Shown here: one piece after another, positions 11,985 through 24,391 of the stretch | Layout of the letters: each line of letters opens with the position of its first letter | Numbering within the stretch: the first letter of the stretch is position 1 | Source of the DNA: Ehretia macrophylla | Taxonomy: Eukaryota > Streptophyta > Magnoliopsida > Boraginales > Ehretiaceae | DNA length: 64,000 bases | Direction of reading: 5' to 3' | Assembly: GCA_037974665.1 (NCBI GenBank) | Contig: CM075764.1 | Span: 81,801,825-81,865,824 of the forward strand | Program-made: the position numbers and the translations under genes | The notes under the pieces: generated by a model | Told to the model about the DNA's origin: nothing | Databases searched by the model: none | What the model saw: only the letters and a program-made list of their open reading frames with translations

Positions 11985-13082
11985 ATTACAACAAAGGTTC
12001 CTCATAAGTCTAGTAAGGTATCCCATCCTCTTGAAAGATATGGTTATCTTCTTGAGAAGACGCAAAAAATTGTTTATTGTTGGGGATAATGATCATATTG
12101 ATGATCCTACTACCTATGATGATGCGATACATGATATGGACTCGAAGAAATCAAGACAAGCGATGCAAATAGAAATGGATTCCATGTACTCCAATGACAT
12201 TTGGACCTTGGTAGACCCACCTGAAGGTATTGTACCTATAGGATGCAAATGGGTGTTCAAGAGAAAACTAGGAGCTGATGGAAAAGTAAAGAATTTTAAA
12301 GCTAGACTGGTTGTTAAAGGTTATCGTAAAAAACAAGGGATTGATTATAACAAGACTTTTTCACTAGTTGTTATGCTTAAGTCCATTCGCATAATGCTTC
12401 CAATCACTGCATACTATGATTATGATATTTGGCAAATGGATGTCAAAACTGCCTTCCTTAATGGATATCTTGATGAATATATATAGAGCAGCCCGAAGGT
12501 TTTGAATCTAAAGGTCATAAAGTATGCAAGCTTAAAAGATCAATTTAAGGTCTCAAACAAACATCCCGATCTTGGAACATCATATTTAATAGTGAGGTCA
12601 AAGAGTTTGGTTTCATTAGAAATGATGATGAACCCTGTGTATACAAGAAGGTTAGTAAGAGTGCAGTCACTTTTCTTATCTTGTATGTAGACAATATACT
12701 GATCATGGGTAATGACATGGGTCATATGATGTCTGCAAAGGTTTGGTTGAGCAATAAATTCTCCATGAAAGATTTGGGAGAAGCCACATATATCTTGGGA
12801 ATTCATGTCTGTAGGGATAGAATGAAGAGATTAATTGGTTTATCCCAAAGCATGTACATAGACAGAATCTTGAAGAAATTCAAGATAGAGAGTTCTAAGA
12901 AAGGTCTCTTGCCTATGAGGCACGATGTGCATCTTTCTAAAGAAATGTCTCTAATGACCGATGTTGAATGGCAACGCATGGAAATAATACCGTATGCTTC
13001 CGCCATAGGTAGTCTTATGCATGCCATGCTATGTACGCGGCTTGATCTTGCTTATGTTGTAAGTATTACTAGTAGATATTAA
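11985..13082 (+). pseudogene. rt: Copia A reverse transcriptase
   Basis: Copies element RNA into DNA. Frame changes occur near 11960 and between 12486 and 12681. Conserved pieces in order are 'MDSMYSNDIWTLVDPP' (about 12175), GCKWVFKRK (about 12241), FKARLVVKG (12295), and QMDVKTAFLNG with the first catalytic Asp (about 12433). The active-site box reads YVDN instead of YVDD (12684-12695), so one of the paired catalytic aspartates is lost. Next come 'FSMKDLGEATYILGI' and 'IPYASAIGSLMHAM', as in copia RT. A stop at 13080 precedes RNase H. Confidence 0.9.
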
Positions 13083-13254
13083 TCCGATCCAAGTGAAGGT
13101 CACTGGATAGCAGTAGAGCACATCCTTAAATACTTGAAAAGGACTAAGAATTTGGTTAAAGTTTATGGAGGTGGTGAACTCCGTGTGGACGAATTCACTA
13201 ATTCAGATTTTCAATCTGATAGAAATGATAGAAAGGTTACATCTGATAGAGATC
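13083..13254 (+). pseudogene. rh: Copia A RNase H, first part
   Basis: The start of the copia RNase H region is readable: 'HWIAVEHILKYLKRTKNL', then 'NSDFQSDRNDRKVTSD', matching the usual DADWAGDxDDRKSTSG-type segment but without its first Asp pattern. It stops abruptly at 13254 where gypsy 1 LTR begins. The gene resumes at 24392; roughly 30 codons expected between the two halves are missing from both sides. Confidence 0.85.
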
Positions 13255-14904
13255 ATTGGATCCCGACCCGTAGGAAGATCAATGGGTCTTAGCAAGAGAA
13301 AGAATCAATAACTTGGTAGCCGAGATATACTGGCAAACCCGTCGTTGCCCTGAGGTCCCGACACTACCACAATCAACAATGGTTGCAACTGTCGCGCATA
13401 AATAATTCAAATGCAATCACAATTATCAATAGCGTAATAAATATTCATGTAAGCATCTTATAAGCTCCATTAATATTAGCACACAATAACAAGAATTTGC
13501 AAGTTGGCCACTTAAACAATATCATCTACCAATGGCAACCACTAAGTACACTAAGCAACTCAAATGTTTCTGCATTATCCTAACTTAGAAGGTTAATTTT
13601 CCTACTTTCCCAAACTCCAATTATTCTGATTTTGGTTTATATATAAATCTTATCAAAAATAGATAATTCTAGAATCAAACGGAACTCAATTCGGAGTTGA
13701 ATTGACTGAGATATGACCTCTACAAAAATGTTGTGCAAAAAGGGATGGACAGTTAGACGAGGAGTCTCGTCCGGCTCCTTCGACCGACTCCTACTGGAGG
13801 AGTCGGTTGAGGTGAGTCGGACGAGGCCCTCATCGGACTCCCTCGACCGGCTGGGGAAAACCCAGCAAAACACAAGCATGTTTCCATCATCATTTGTTTC
13901 CAATCTTCTTATTACTTGCAAGCTATGGCTAAACAACTTCAACCTCCTCAAGTATGACCTCAACACCATCAATTAACATGTTAGTAACACAACTAATCCA
14001 TCAAGAACATCAAAGAGTAAGTAAAGCAACAATCTCATCCCATACAACACCCATGTGCTTGATTTCCCAAACTTAACACCTAATGTTGCAAGTCTACCAC
14101 AACACTAACAATCTTGCATATTATTCCCACCTACATACCATTCAAGTTATCAAAGACAAGGTCAAGTAAGGTTTAGCACTACAAGAGACTCGAAAACTTC
14201 AACCTAGGAACCAAGGTTCAAATAGCAACATAAACATGTACAAACTTGGATTTAGCTCAATAGATAAAAGTAGCACATATACCAAGCATAATTATATCTT
14301 TGTAAAGCCATAAATTTGTATGAAAACATCCTTCACCTTTGTTCTTGAAGTCTAGATGAAGATGATTTAAAATAACCTTGAGGAAAACAAGAAAATGCAA
14401 GTAAAATGCTCTAGATGGCTTGAAGATCTTCTCATTCCTCTTCTCCTTCTTCCTTTTTTTTTCTCCTTTCTTTCTTCTCCTTCTTCAGCCATGTAAAGAG
14501 TCTAGTGTGTGTGTGGTATGTGTGTCATGTGAGTAGTGTATGTGGTGTGTGTTGTTGGCTAGCTAGGAATAGTTTAAGGTGGAAGATGAAATATCTCAAG
14601 CCCAAATGCCTAAGTTGCCCTTCCAACTAAAAGGGTATTTACTAGTATGTCATTCTAGCTTTAATTCTAATTGTTCTAGTTCTAGTTTAGTTACTCTAGT
14701 TAGCTATTGAACTTAATAGGTTTTAATTACTAGCTACCATATATAAATTACTCAATGCACGTTAAACGATAAAATGCACGTAACTCAAGATAAACGTACG
14801 TAAATCAATATAAAAGCATCTAAAACAAGGTGAACGCATATAAAATGATTTAATTATATATGATATGATTTATATGCACATGTGGTCTCTGGCCGGGCCT
14901 TACA
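13255..14904 (-). mobile_element. Gypsy 1 3' LTR, truncated
   Basis: Near-identical by eye to 22735-24391 of the 5' LTR and almost the same length (1650 against 1657 bp). It ends GGCCGGGCCTTACA on the plus strand, i.e. it starts TGTAAGGCCCGGCC in sense. The other end, corresponding to 22100-22734 (about 635 bp), is missing, together with adjacent copia A sequence. The interior has pyrimidine-rich tracts (14440-14480) and GT-rich tracts (14505-14550) but no coding sequence. Confidence 0.92.
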
Positions 14905-14920
14905 TCCTTCCCCCCTTAAA
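14905..14920 (-). other. Gypsy 1 polypurine tract
   Basis: In minus sense 'TTTTAAGGGGGGAAGGA' directly precedes the start of the 3' LTR. This is the expected place and composition for the plus-strand primer. Confidence 0.85.
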
Positions 14921-14949
14921 AGAATTGCGCCATCGCAATCCTCTTCTTA

Positions 14950-15300
14950 CCTTGCAAACAAGAACGGGTATCGTAGCTCCATCTGTCCCGTCTCTCCCAC
15001 GTTGCATCTTCAACCCCATGGTTATTCTAAAGCACCTTCACAATAGGAATACTCTTGTTGCACGACTCTCGGTCTTACTCATCTAGAATTCGTACGGGCC
15101 TCTCCTCATAGGACAAGTTCTCCCGAAGTTCCAACGGTTCCGGTTCTAGAATGTGGGAGGGGTCGGGATAGTACTTTCTCAACATCAAAACAAGGAATAC
15201 ATCATGAATGTTGGAGAGATTTAGTAGTAGTTCCAACAGGTACGCTAACTTGCCAACTCTTTCCACAATTGCAAATGGCCCAACATACCTCAGACTTAAT
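14950..15300 (-). pseudogene. Gypsy 1 integrase C-terminus with chromodomain
   Basis: Chromodomains at the end of integrase steer chromoviruses towards marked chromatin. Readable segments, with frame changes between them, are 'YPDPSHILEPEPLELRENL' and 'YEERPVRILD' (about 15080-15200), then 'IPIVKVLWNNHGVEDATWE' in a further frame (about 14985-15045). The order and the pattern VLW..H....ATWE are those of Tekay/Del-clade chromodomains. This is the main evidence that gypsy 1 is a chromovirus. Confidence 0.8.
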
Positions 15301-16356
15301 TTCCATCATTTTCCATGTCTAATCAATCCTTTTCGGGTGACAACTTTAAGAACATCTGGTCACCACCGCGAATTCTAAGTCTCATCGTCTCTTATCGGCA
15401 TAACTCTTTTGTCTACTCTGGGATATGAGCATTCTTTTCTTAATCAATTGCACATTCTCAATCTTCTCTATCAATTCCAGCAACAATATGAGATCAATTA
15501 CTTTCATCTCACCAACCTTGTCCCAATACAATGGTGACCTACACTTCCACCCATACAAAGCCTCATACGGTGTCATGCCAATCGTTACCTGATACCTGTT
15601 ATTATAGGCAAATTCTGTCAAAGACAAATGTTTCTCCCACGTACCTCTGAAATCCAAGACACACGCCCTCAACATATCCTCCAAGATTTGGATGGTCCTT
15701 TCCGATTGCCCATCGGTCTGAGGGTGGTACGCAGTACTGAATCTCAATTTCATTCCTAAGGCTTCTTTCAACTTCTGCCAGAATTGCGATATAAACCTTG
15801 GATCCCTGTCAAACACAATGCTAGCCGATACACCATGTAGTTTCACAATATTAGCCATATACAAGTCAGCTAATTTCTTTAGACTATATGTCTTGTTCAT
15901 TGCAATGAAGTAAGCTGTCTTCGTTAATCTATCCACAATTACTCAAATTGTATCATTTCCCCGAGGAGACCTCGGCAACTCCATAACAAAGTCCATGGTC
16001 ACATTCTCCCACTTCCATTGCGGAATCTCCAAAGGTTGTAGAAGCCCTGCAGGTCTTTAATGTTCCGCCTTCACCCGTTGACATGTTAAGCATCAAGACA
16101 GAAACTTCACAATCTCTCGCTTCATGTTGTTCCACCAATAGTGTTACTTTAGGTCTTAATACATCTTCATACTTCCTAGGTGAATGGTGTACCTAGAATG
16201 GTGAGCTTCCTCAAGTACATTTTTTTTAAACTCCGGATCATTCGGCAGACAAATCTGGTTCCTGAACTTCCACAATCCATCCTCATGTAACTTGAAATCC
16301 GGATTATCATCCTTTATCTTTTAAAGTTGAGGATCTTGCTGTTGAAACTCTCGGAT
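15301..16356 (-). pseudogene. int: Gypsy 1 integrase
   Basis: The catalytic core is best preserved at 15382-15936: 'WIDRLTKTAYFIA', then FDRDPRFISQFW with the second catalytic Asp, then 'FSTAYHPQTDGQSERTIQ' with the Glu, then 'WEKHLSLTEFAYNNRY' and 'TPYEALYGWKCRSPL', all hallmarks of Ty3/gypsy integrase. Upstream (15937-16356) the first catalytic Asp region and the zinc-binding domain are recognisable only in fragments across several frames. Stops and shifts make it non-functional. It follows RNase H on the same strand, as expected for gypsy pol. Confidence 0.9.
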
Positions 16357-16740
16357 CTAAGACAATAATATAGGCTTCTTAATTTCCAACTTTGCCAAAA
16401 TTGCCTTTTGGCTCAATGCATCTGCCACTACGTTCGCTTTGCCAGGCACATAATTAATTGTGTAGTTGTAATCATCCAAAAGCTCCATCCACCTACTTTG
16501 TCGCATGTTTAACTCTTTTTGAGAAAAGAGATACCTCAAACTCTTATGGTCGGTGAATATCTCAAACTTACTTCCCCACAAGTAATGCCTTTATTTCTTC
16601 AATGCAAACACTATGGCTACCAACTCCAAGTCATGAGTAGGATAATTCACCTCATAAGGCTTCAATTTTCGCGATGTATAAGCGATGACTTGATTGTTTT
16701 GCATCAATACACACCCTAATCCTTCCTTCGAAGCATCACT
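16357..16740 (-). pseudogene. rh: Gypsy 1 RNase H
   Basis: RNase H removes the RNA strand during reverse transcription. The segment '[16 protein letters not shown]' with the first catalytic Asp is near 16705-16750, then '[20 protein letters not shown]' near 16640. After one stop at 16588 come '[16 protein letters not shown]' and '[14 protein letters not shown]' (about 16400-16570). Apart from the stop the domain is complete. Confidence 0.9.
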
Positions 16741-17695
16741 ATAAATAACAAACCCTTGACTTCCCTCGGGCAATGCCAATACAGGAGCAGTTGTCAATCT
16801 CTTTTCCAACTCCTGGAAACTGTTTTCACATTTATCATCCCACACGAAACTAACCTTATTTTGTGTGAGTTTTGTGAGAGGCCCCGCAAGTTTAGAGAAA
16901 TCCTTCACAAACCTCCTGTAATATCCCGCCAACCAGAGAAAACTACGTACCTCAGTGACATTCTCTAGCTTTTTCCATGATTGCACAACATCAATCTTTG
17001 ACGGATCCACCGCAATCCCTTCTTGAGAAATTACATGTCCTAAGAATGCTACTTGTTTGAGCCAGAATTCACACTTACTGAACTTGGCGTACAATTAATG
17101 TTCCCTCAGCTTCTACAACACCAAATACAAATGCCTCTCATGTTCCTCCTAGCTTTTTTAATACACCAGGATATCATCTATGTAAATTACCATGACCTGG
17201 TCCAAATATGGTTGAAACACCCTGTGCATCAAGTCCATAAAAGTGACAAGAGCATTTGTTAATCCAAATGACATTACAACAAACTCATAATGCCCGTACC
17301 TCATCTTAAAGGTTGATTTAGGCACATCCTCTTGTTTGATGCGGAGTTGATAATAGCTTTGCCTCAAGTCAAATTTCGAATAGACCTTGGCCCCTTGAAG
17401 TTGGTCAAATAACTCATCGATCAATGGCAATGGGTATTTGTTCTTGATGGTTACCTGGTTCAACCCCCTGTAATCAATGCAAAGTCTCAATGTTCCATCC
17501 TTCTTCTTCACATATAGGATTGGTGAACCTCATGGAGATGAACTAGGTTGAATAAACCCCTTCTCTAGCAATCCTTGCAATTGGACCTTCAACTCTTGCA
17601 ACTAAACCGGAGCCATACGGTACGGAGCCTTATAGATCAGCTGTGTACCTAGTAGTTTCTTAATCACAAACTCAATTTACCTTGCGGGTGGTAAC
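16741..17695 (-). pseudogene. rt: Gypsy 1 reverse transcriptase
   Basis: Ty3/gypsy RT in minus sense. Conserved blocks in order are '[16 protein letters not shown]' (about 17460-17510), [26 protein letters not shown] (as [13 protein letters not shown], about 17360), MSFGLTNA, and the intact active site YIDDILVY near 17160. It continues in another frame with '[16 protein letters not shown]' and '[16 protein letters not shown]'. Stops at 17155 and 17518 and an indel near 17095 break it. The first block is preceded by 'PRGSPILYV'-like sequence with a stop. Confidence 0.92.
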
Positions 17696-18088
17696 CCCAG
17701 CAACTCTTCTGGAAATACATCAACATGCTCCTTAACCACTGGCACCTCTGCTAACTTAACTTGATCCATTAGCTTGTTAATTAAATAAGCCAAGTACCCG
17801 CTACAACCTTTCCTCAAGTACTTCACAACTTTGTTTGAGGATATCACAGCCTTTCCTAACAGATCAGATTTTTCTTTCACCTTAAGCACAAGTTGTCCTA
17901 GTACCAGAAACTCTATAACCTTTGATCGACAATCTAGTCGTGAATGATGTCGTGACAACTAGTCCATTCCCAAAATAATCTCATAGTCTCAAAAGATAAG
18001 TACTATAAGATTGGCCAAAAACTCTCGATTCCCAATCCGTAACTTACATGATTTACATGCCAACTTAGTAGTACATTTAGAGCCCATC
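17696..18088 (-). pseudogene. pro: Gypsy 1 protease C-terminal part and linker to RT
   Basis: Sequence between the nested solo LTR and RT. It includes the phrase ILGMD followed by 'LSRHHSRLDCRSKVIEF' (about 17895-17975), the usual distal part of gypsy protease, and 'VVKEHVDVFPEELLGLPPAR' (17677-17740), the usual entry into RT. It continues the protease that is cut at 20487 by the solo LTR. Confidence 0.85.
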
Positions 18089-18093
18089 GGAGT

Positions 18094-20486
18094 TGTCACG
18101 CCTCAACTCGACCCCACCTACAATCAGTCAGGATGCAACAGAATTTTGACAGTATAACGACAGTAATTAAGATACCGAGACTCTAAACCAACCTCTTCAG
18201 AGTACCATACAACCAAACTCCACAAGCATACAACAATCAGCCCCTCAATTAAGTTAACAACATACAACATAACCATATTATACAATTATCATTCCTTCAA
18301 CAATCCGTTCATAGTTATACGCCTCTGTTCCAACTTCATACATAGAATATACATACGTTTCAAAATAGATTATAAACCAACTTAGTAATCTAAACATGAT
18401 CAAAAGAAAGACTACTAAACCATCATACATAAGTCTTTAAGTTAAAGTAGGTTTATAATACATAATAATATATCAACTACAAACAATCTCATGGCAATGA
18501 CTCCTACACATAAGACTCATCCACGAAAGGCACATTTTCCTCTTCAAGAGGCACGTACCCGTAGTCTTGCTCAACAACACCTGTAAGCATGCAATAATTG
18601 AGAGTGAGCTTATGTAAAACAAACCCAGTGAGGATCCGATAGATCTCTAACATTATTTACTATATTCCTTGGAAATGATCATTTGAGCAGTAAACACACA
18701 ATAAACATCAATAACAATATAAACACATAACTATAATGACCAATCAATAAAGGATACTCTAGTTGGTGTAGCACCAAACTCCATCACGATCTCAACCAAC
18801 TTCTTATCACCCCCATGACACACACACTAGAGGTACCTCACTAACCCTGCCCTTCATGGCATTTCCGCCCATGTGAGATGAGGGTAGCCTCTGGTAGTCA
18901 TGCCGTTATCAACCCGGCAGCCCGATGCTGCCTGAGAGGTGGCACACACATACCAAGACTCAGCAATAAAATAAACATTCACATCACAAGAGGACAACCT
19001 TTCACGTTGACTATCTCCCGGTTCATCAATAATCATTCAGTAATAATCTTTTCATCAATATAACATCAAATAATCAATTAAACAATAAATAACTAAGTTA
19101 GATGACAAAGTAGGCCATCCAACTTAACGTGTATTAAACACACAATCAAACCCTAGTCTAACCATTAACAACTCACAATTCAATCACTCAAACACCACCC
19201 AATCAACTAAGGGCATAATTCAATACTTTAAAGAAAGACAACCTAAACTTCAAATAATCATATCTTACATTCTACTAATCCAAACAACTCCAAATCAGTT
19301 TCTATCACTCACCCATTCAATCAACTACATTAGCTCTCTCGGAAACCAACCAAAACACATCCAAATCAAGTCCAACAACCCTAAACCCTAATACGTCAAG
19401 GCTGAAATTTCCGGACTTTCACACCAACATCGCAATCGAAAATTTGGCATTACAACAACGCTACCACGTAATTAACAAACTTTTACAAATCGACGGCAAT
19501 CGATTCCAACCACTACAACTCAAAATAATCAACAAATAGCCAAACTATCAACTTTAAATACCCGAAAATAAAAATTTATGCTACAACGGTTCAAATCTTA
19601 TAAGAATACATATAATCGATCATTAGCATGCACTGAGCAATAATATAACTTCAAATTAACATTCTAACGGTTCAATATTCAATTATATGCAAAAATACAA
19701 AAGATGACTTTTGAGATCTAGAATTTTTCTCTCACCTTTGATTTGAAACAAGCCTAGATATGCGTGCTATGCGTGCCCAACAAGCGGAATCAAACTCGGT
19801 ACGAAAAACTACGGACAAAAACTAGGTTTTTCTACGAAATTTTGCTTTGAAAACTTGAGTTTTCTTCTCTTTTTTCTCCTATGGTCTCTCGGCCAAGTGT
19901 GTGAGTTTGAGTATGTTTTTGTGTTGTTTCATTGTGTGTTGATGCATATTAAGTAAAGGTCAAACAAAGAAATGCAAAGTCAAAGTAGTTTTATTTAGTC
20001 TTTTAATTATTTCTAGTCTTTTAATTCATTTCTTGACTATTTCTTGCTCAACTATTAAATTGACAACTAAATTAGTTCGAGACAATATATTTTAGGTGAC
20101 AAAGAGTGTTACATTAAAACAGTTTCACCCGAATCAGCTTAAAACTCGTTTTCTTGCAAAAGAAAGTGTAAAAATCTTTAAAATTCCAAATTCGTTTTAA
20201 TCAAACACGGGTCTATTAATACCCGAGGACTAGGTTTTAAAACGTTTAAAATAGCCCTGTAAAAATTTTAGCAGACAAGAGCTCAAAATACTATTCACTA
20301 AAACTAGCGATAAAATTTCTGATTCCGTTTTTTATGAAAATTTCATTAATGCACACTTAGCATGTATTAGGAGTATTAATCATATATTTAACACATTCTA
20401 AGTCATATAGCACATAAACAAGTCAATTCAAGCAAAACAAGGTAAAACACACAAATCGAGATAAGATAGAAAAGTGGGGTTTCACA
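18094..20486 (-). mobile_element. Solo LTR nested in the gypsy 1 protease
   Basis: Starts TGTCACGCCTCAACTC and ends GGGGTTTCACA on the plus strand; 2393 bp, with no gag, pol or primer-binding site. It belongs to the same family as the gypsy 2 LTR. Removing it together with one 5-bp flank restores the gypsy protease frame, as a target duplication should, although the flanks now differ (GGAGT left, AGACT right). It carries the AAAGTAG-loop hairpin at 19095-19125. Confidence 0.9.
19095..19125 (-). other. Conserved LTR hairpin with extended stem
   Basis: Loop AAAGTAG at 19107-19113. Inner stem GATGAC/GCCATC (five of six pairs), then an outer stem AAGTT/AACTT beyond one mismatch: ten pairs in a 12-position stem. 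Confidence 0.6.
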
Positions 20487-20668
20487 AGACTGTTAACTTC
20501 TACATGATACGGTAAGTTCTCAATAGGTAACTTAGTGCGATATACACATTTAGGGGTTATGAATGAATACATAGCTCTAGTATCAATAAACACCTTAACA
20601 CATTGATTTTGAATCAAGAAGGTAACTTCAACAATAGCTGCATCATTTGTAAGTTCTACTTGATCCAT
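20487..20668 (-). pseudogene. pro: Gypsy 1 protease, N-terminal part
   Basis: Retropepsin-type aspartic protease in minus sense. The active-site segment reads FIDTRAMYSFI, where DTGA is expected, so the flap-site glycine is an arginine. After 'VEVNS' the frame runs into the solo LTR at 20486 and resumes at 18088. Confidence 0.88.
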
Positions 20669-21801
20669 GGCATAGGCTCGAGCTTGAACTCTTTAGCCTG
20701 GAACATTCATTGCAGGCTGACTCTCTACATTCTTGTTCTTCCACCTCGGCCAATCTCTAGCCTCATGCTTATCATTTCTACACCCCAAACACACGCCAAG
20801 TTTCTTCCAACATTGAGCTACTATATGGCCCTTCTTGTTGGAATATTTGCACACAATATTTCGGGCAGTAGTTACACCTCCTGCTGCTCCACGAACTGCC
20901 TCGGTGGCTGGGGCAGTATGTTGAGGCCTAGCAGCTGCTGGTCTATCTTGGTCCTGGGGGTTCTGAGTCTGGAATGATCTAGACTGACCCTGAGTCTGAA
21001 AGGGCCTCTTGTTCTGTTGAGATAGACCAACCTTCACCGCTAGCTTCTTCTCCTCTATCCTTGATGCAACAGCGAAGACAACATTATAGGTATTAAACTC
21101 TGCCACTGCCAACCCATCTTGAATCTCGAGTCTTAGCCCTTGAGTAAATTTTCATATCTTGGTAGCCAGGGTTTAACCATGTGTAGGGCATACCAAGAGA
21201 GTCTATCAAATTTCGCCACATACTCAGCCACTGTCATACTTCTCTGCCTCAGGTACATAAACTCTTTCATCTTCTTGTCTCAAGAGGCCTCAGTTACGAA
21301 CTTACTCCTAAATGCTCTAACAAAGTTTTTTCATGTAAAGGGAGTATGTTGAGTCTCCCATTGATCTCTTACTATATCCCACCATGTCTCAATATCACCT
21401 TCTAACTGAAAGACTGCATATATGACTTTATTCTCCTCTGCATAGTCTTGTGCAGCATAAATCTTCTCAATCTGAGACAGCTAATATTTTGCCTCTTCAT
21501 CACTCGGCTGGCCCTTAAACTTCGGAGGGCTGTAGAACAAAAAATCCTTAAGGTTATCACCTCCCCTATTACCTCTATTTCCGCCACTGTTACCAATACC
21601 ATGGTCATTGTTGTTGTTGTTATTATTAGTTACTGCTGCTGCCGCTATTGCTGTTGCCCCTGCTGCTTGTTGTTCCATAACCCGACTCATTCGGTCCATA
21701 GCAGTCGTCATCAAATTAAACATTGCTACCCCGGGGTTGGCTTGGTTTGCATTCCCTGTTGATTGAGATCCGGTATTACTGCGGGTGTTAAGTGCTACCA
21801 T
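20669..21801 (-). pseudogene. gag: Gypsy 1 gag
   Basis: The start at 21801 is chosen because it follows the leader directly and opens the longest frame. The N-terminus has an asparagine run (about 21615-21640) and leads into 'FLFYSPPKFKGQPSDEEAKY'. Capsid helices are seen with stops and a shift ('WWDIVRDQWETQH', 'MKEFMYLRQRSMTVAEYVAKF', about 21180-21370). The C-terminal part (20693-21112) is glutamine- and alanine-rich and ends in zinc-knuckle sequence, CKYSNKKGHIVAQC and CLGCRNDKHEARDW; the first lacks its second cysteine and the second its last. Confidence 0.88.
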
Positions 21802-22099
21802 CTATAGATACAAAATAGATTCCACTCACGGTTATAGGTTATCCAGGCATTATATGAGACATGAACATATGCACTAACAATACTCCTACTACCACTAATA
21901 CATATAACCATACCTAGCACATAGCTTGCACATAAGCAATTATGGCACGTGAAGTACATAGGTTCACATAAGCACGTATAACACTAAAGTATCTATGTTT
22001 CAAGGTTCTACCCACTAACCAGGGGTTCTAAACTTGGACTACGCTAACACAAGCTAGCTTTATACTAACTAAGACTAGCTTTGATACCACTTAAATAGG
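21802..22099 (-). other. Gypsy 1 leader and primer-binding site (about 22078-22090)
   Basis: In minus sense the LTR end is followed by 'CCTATTTAAG' and TGGTATCAAAGC, one mismatch from the initiator-Met primer site TGGTATCAGAGC. About 280 bp of non-coding leader precede gag. Confidence 0.8.
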
Positions 22100-24391
22100 T
22101 GTCACGCCCCGATCCCTTCCCATCGCTAGGCTAAGGCCAGAACGCGACGTTCGTAACTAATAAACCTGAAAATCAATACTCAACAACCTGTAATTAAAAC
22201 ATAATAACCTACACATCCATTCATATTCCAACAAGGTTCAAAGGTCTACCAAAAACATCAGCCTTAGAGGTTAACCACAACCGGTTACATAATTACAAGA
22301 CCTCGATTCACTTGATCAACCATAAGATCTAGCCAACAATCAAGAATCTTGGTCTCAAAAGAATATAAGTAATAAACTTAATTACATATAGTTGTCCAAA
22401 CGGATATTACATATACAAATTGTTCAATTAATATTTGGCTTCGATTAACAATGTGTTGATCACAACAAGCAAAAGTCATTCTCATCGAACCATGGTTCCC
22501 CATCATCAACTTGAAGGGCCTGATTAGGCACTACCACACCTATAATTGATCAAAAGAGGGATGAGTTAAACCAACACTTAGCTCAGTAAGGATTGAAAGG
22601 GAAAGGAAGTTTTCGTAAAGGCTTTACCTTTTCGTAAACAATTTAATAAAACATGTCATGCACATGAGAATCATTCAATTGATCAAACGAAATGTGCAAG
22701 AACAATCATGTAACCTTTCTCTTCCAAGATATGATTGGATCCCGACCCGTAGGAGGATCAATGGGTCTTACCAAGAGAAAGAATCAATAACTTGGTAGCC
22801 GAGATATACCACCAAGCCCGTCTCTGCCCGGAGGTCCCAACACTACCACAATCAACAATGGTTGCAACCGCCGCGCATAAACAATTCAAATGCAATCACA
22901 ATTATCAATAGTATAATAAATTTTCATGTAAGCATCTTACTTATAAGCTCCATTAATATTAGCACACAATAACAAGAATTTGCAAGTTGGCCACTTAAAC
23001 AATATCACCTACCAATGGCAACTACTAGGTACACTGAGCAACTCCAGTACTTCTACATTAGCCTAATTTAGAAGGTTAATTTTCCTACTTTCCTAAACTC
23101 TAATTAATCTGATTTTGGTTTATAATTAAAGTGTATTGAAAATAGATAGTTCAAGAATCAAACGGAACTCAATTCGGAGTTTAATTGACTGAGATATGGC
23201 CTCTACAAATATGCTACACAAAAAAGGAAGGACAGTTGAATGAGGGGTCTCCTCCGGCTCCTTCGACTGACTCCCACTGGAGGATTCAGTTGAGGTGATT
23301 CAGATGAGGCCCTCATCCGACTCCCTCGAGTAGCTGGGGAAAACCTAGCAAAACACAAGCCCGTTTCCATCATCACTTGCTTCCAATCTTCTTACTACTT
23401 GCAAGCTATGGCTAAACAACTTCAACCTCCTCAAGTATGACCTCAACACCATCAATTAACATGCTAGTAACACAACTAATCCATCAAGAACATCAAAGAT
23501 TAAGTAAAGCAACAATTTCATCCCATACAACACCCATGTGCTTGATTTCCCAAACTTAACACCTAATGTTACAAGTTCACCACAACACTAACAATCTTGC
23601 ATATTATTCCCACCTACATACCATTCAAGTTATCAAAGACAAGGTCAAGTAAGGTTTAGCACTACAAGAGACTCTAAAACTTCAACCTAGTAACAAAGGT
23701 TCAAATAGCAATATAAACATGTACAAACTTGGATTTAGCTCAATAGATAGATGTAGCACATATACCAAGCAAAATGATATCTTTGTAAAGCTATAGATTT
23801 GTATGAAAACATCCCTCACCTTTGCTCTTGAAGTCTAGATGAAGATAATTTAAAATAACCTTGAGGAAAACAAGAATATGCAAGTAAAATGCTCTAGATG
23901 GCTTGAGGATCTTCTCCTTCCTCTTTTCCTTCTTCCTTCTTCTCTTTTTTCCCCTATTTCTTCTCCTTCTTCAGCCGTGTAGAGAGTCTAATGTGTGTGT
24001 GGTGTGTGTGTCATGTGAGTAGTGTATGTGGCATGTGTTTTTGGCTAGCTAGAAATAGTATAAGGTGGAAGATAAAATATCTAAAGCCCAAATGCCTAAG
24101 TTGCCCTTCCAACTAAAAAGGTATTTACTAGTATGTCATTCTAGCTTTAATTCTAATTGTTCTAGTTCTATTTTAGCTACTCTAGTTAGCTATTGAACTT
24201 AATAGGTTTTAATTACTAGCTACCCTATATAAATTACTCAATGCAAGTTAAACGACAAAATACACGTAACTCGAGATAAACGTACGTAAATCATTATAAA
24301 ACAATATAAAACAAGGTGAATGCATGTAAAAATGATTTAATTATATATGATATGATTTATATGCACATGTGGTCTCGGGCCAGGCCTTACA
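22100..24391 (-). mobile_element. Gypsy 1 5' LTR, complete
   Basis: 2292 bp; the plus strand begins TGTCACGCCCCGATCC and ends GGCCAGGCCTTACA. It directly borders copia A RNase H on the right and the gypsy 1 primer-binding site on the left. Its 3' LTR partner at 13255-14904 lacks the part equivalent to 22100-22734. The palindrome TGAGTTAA/TTAGCTCA at 22562-22585 matches the second conserved hairpin of other LTRs here. Confidence 0.95.

Noticed and set aside
20603-20977. 124-codon plus-strand protein rich in Cys and Leu
   Set aside because: Antisense shadow of gypsy 1 gag and protease.
22741-24391. Duplicated gene cluster (strong similarity to 13255-14904)
   Set aside because: The similarity is that of two LTRs of one element, with primer site and polypurine tract beside them.
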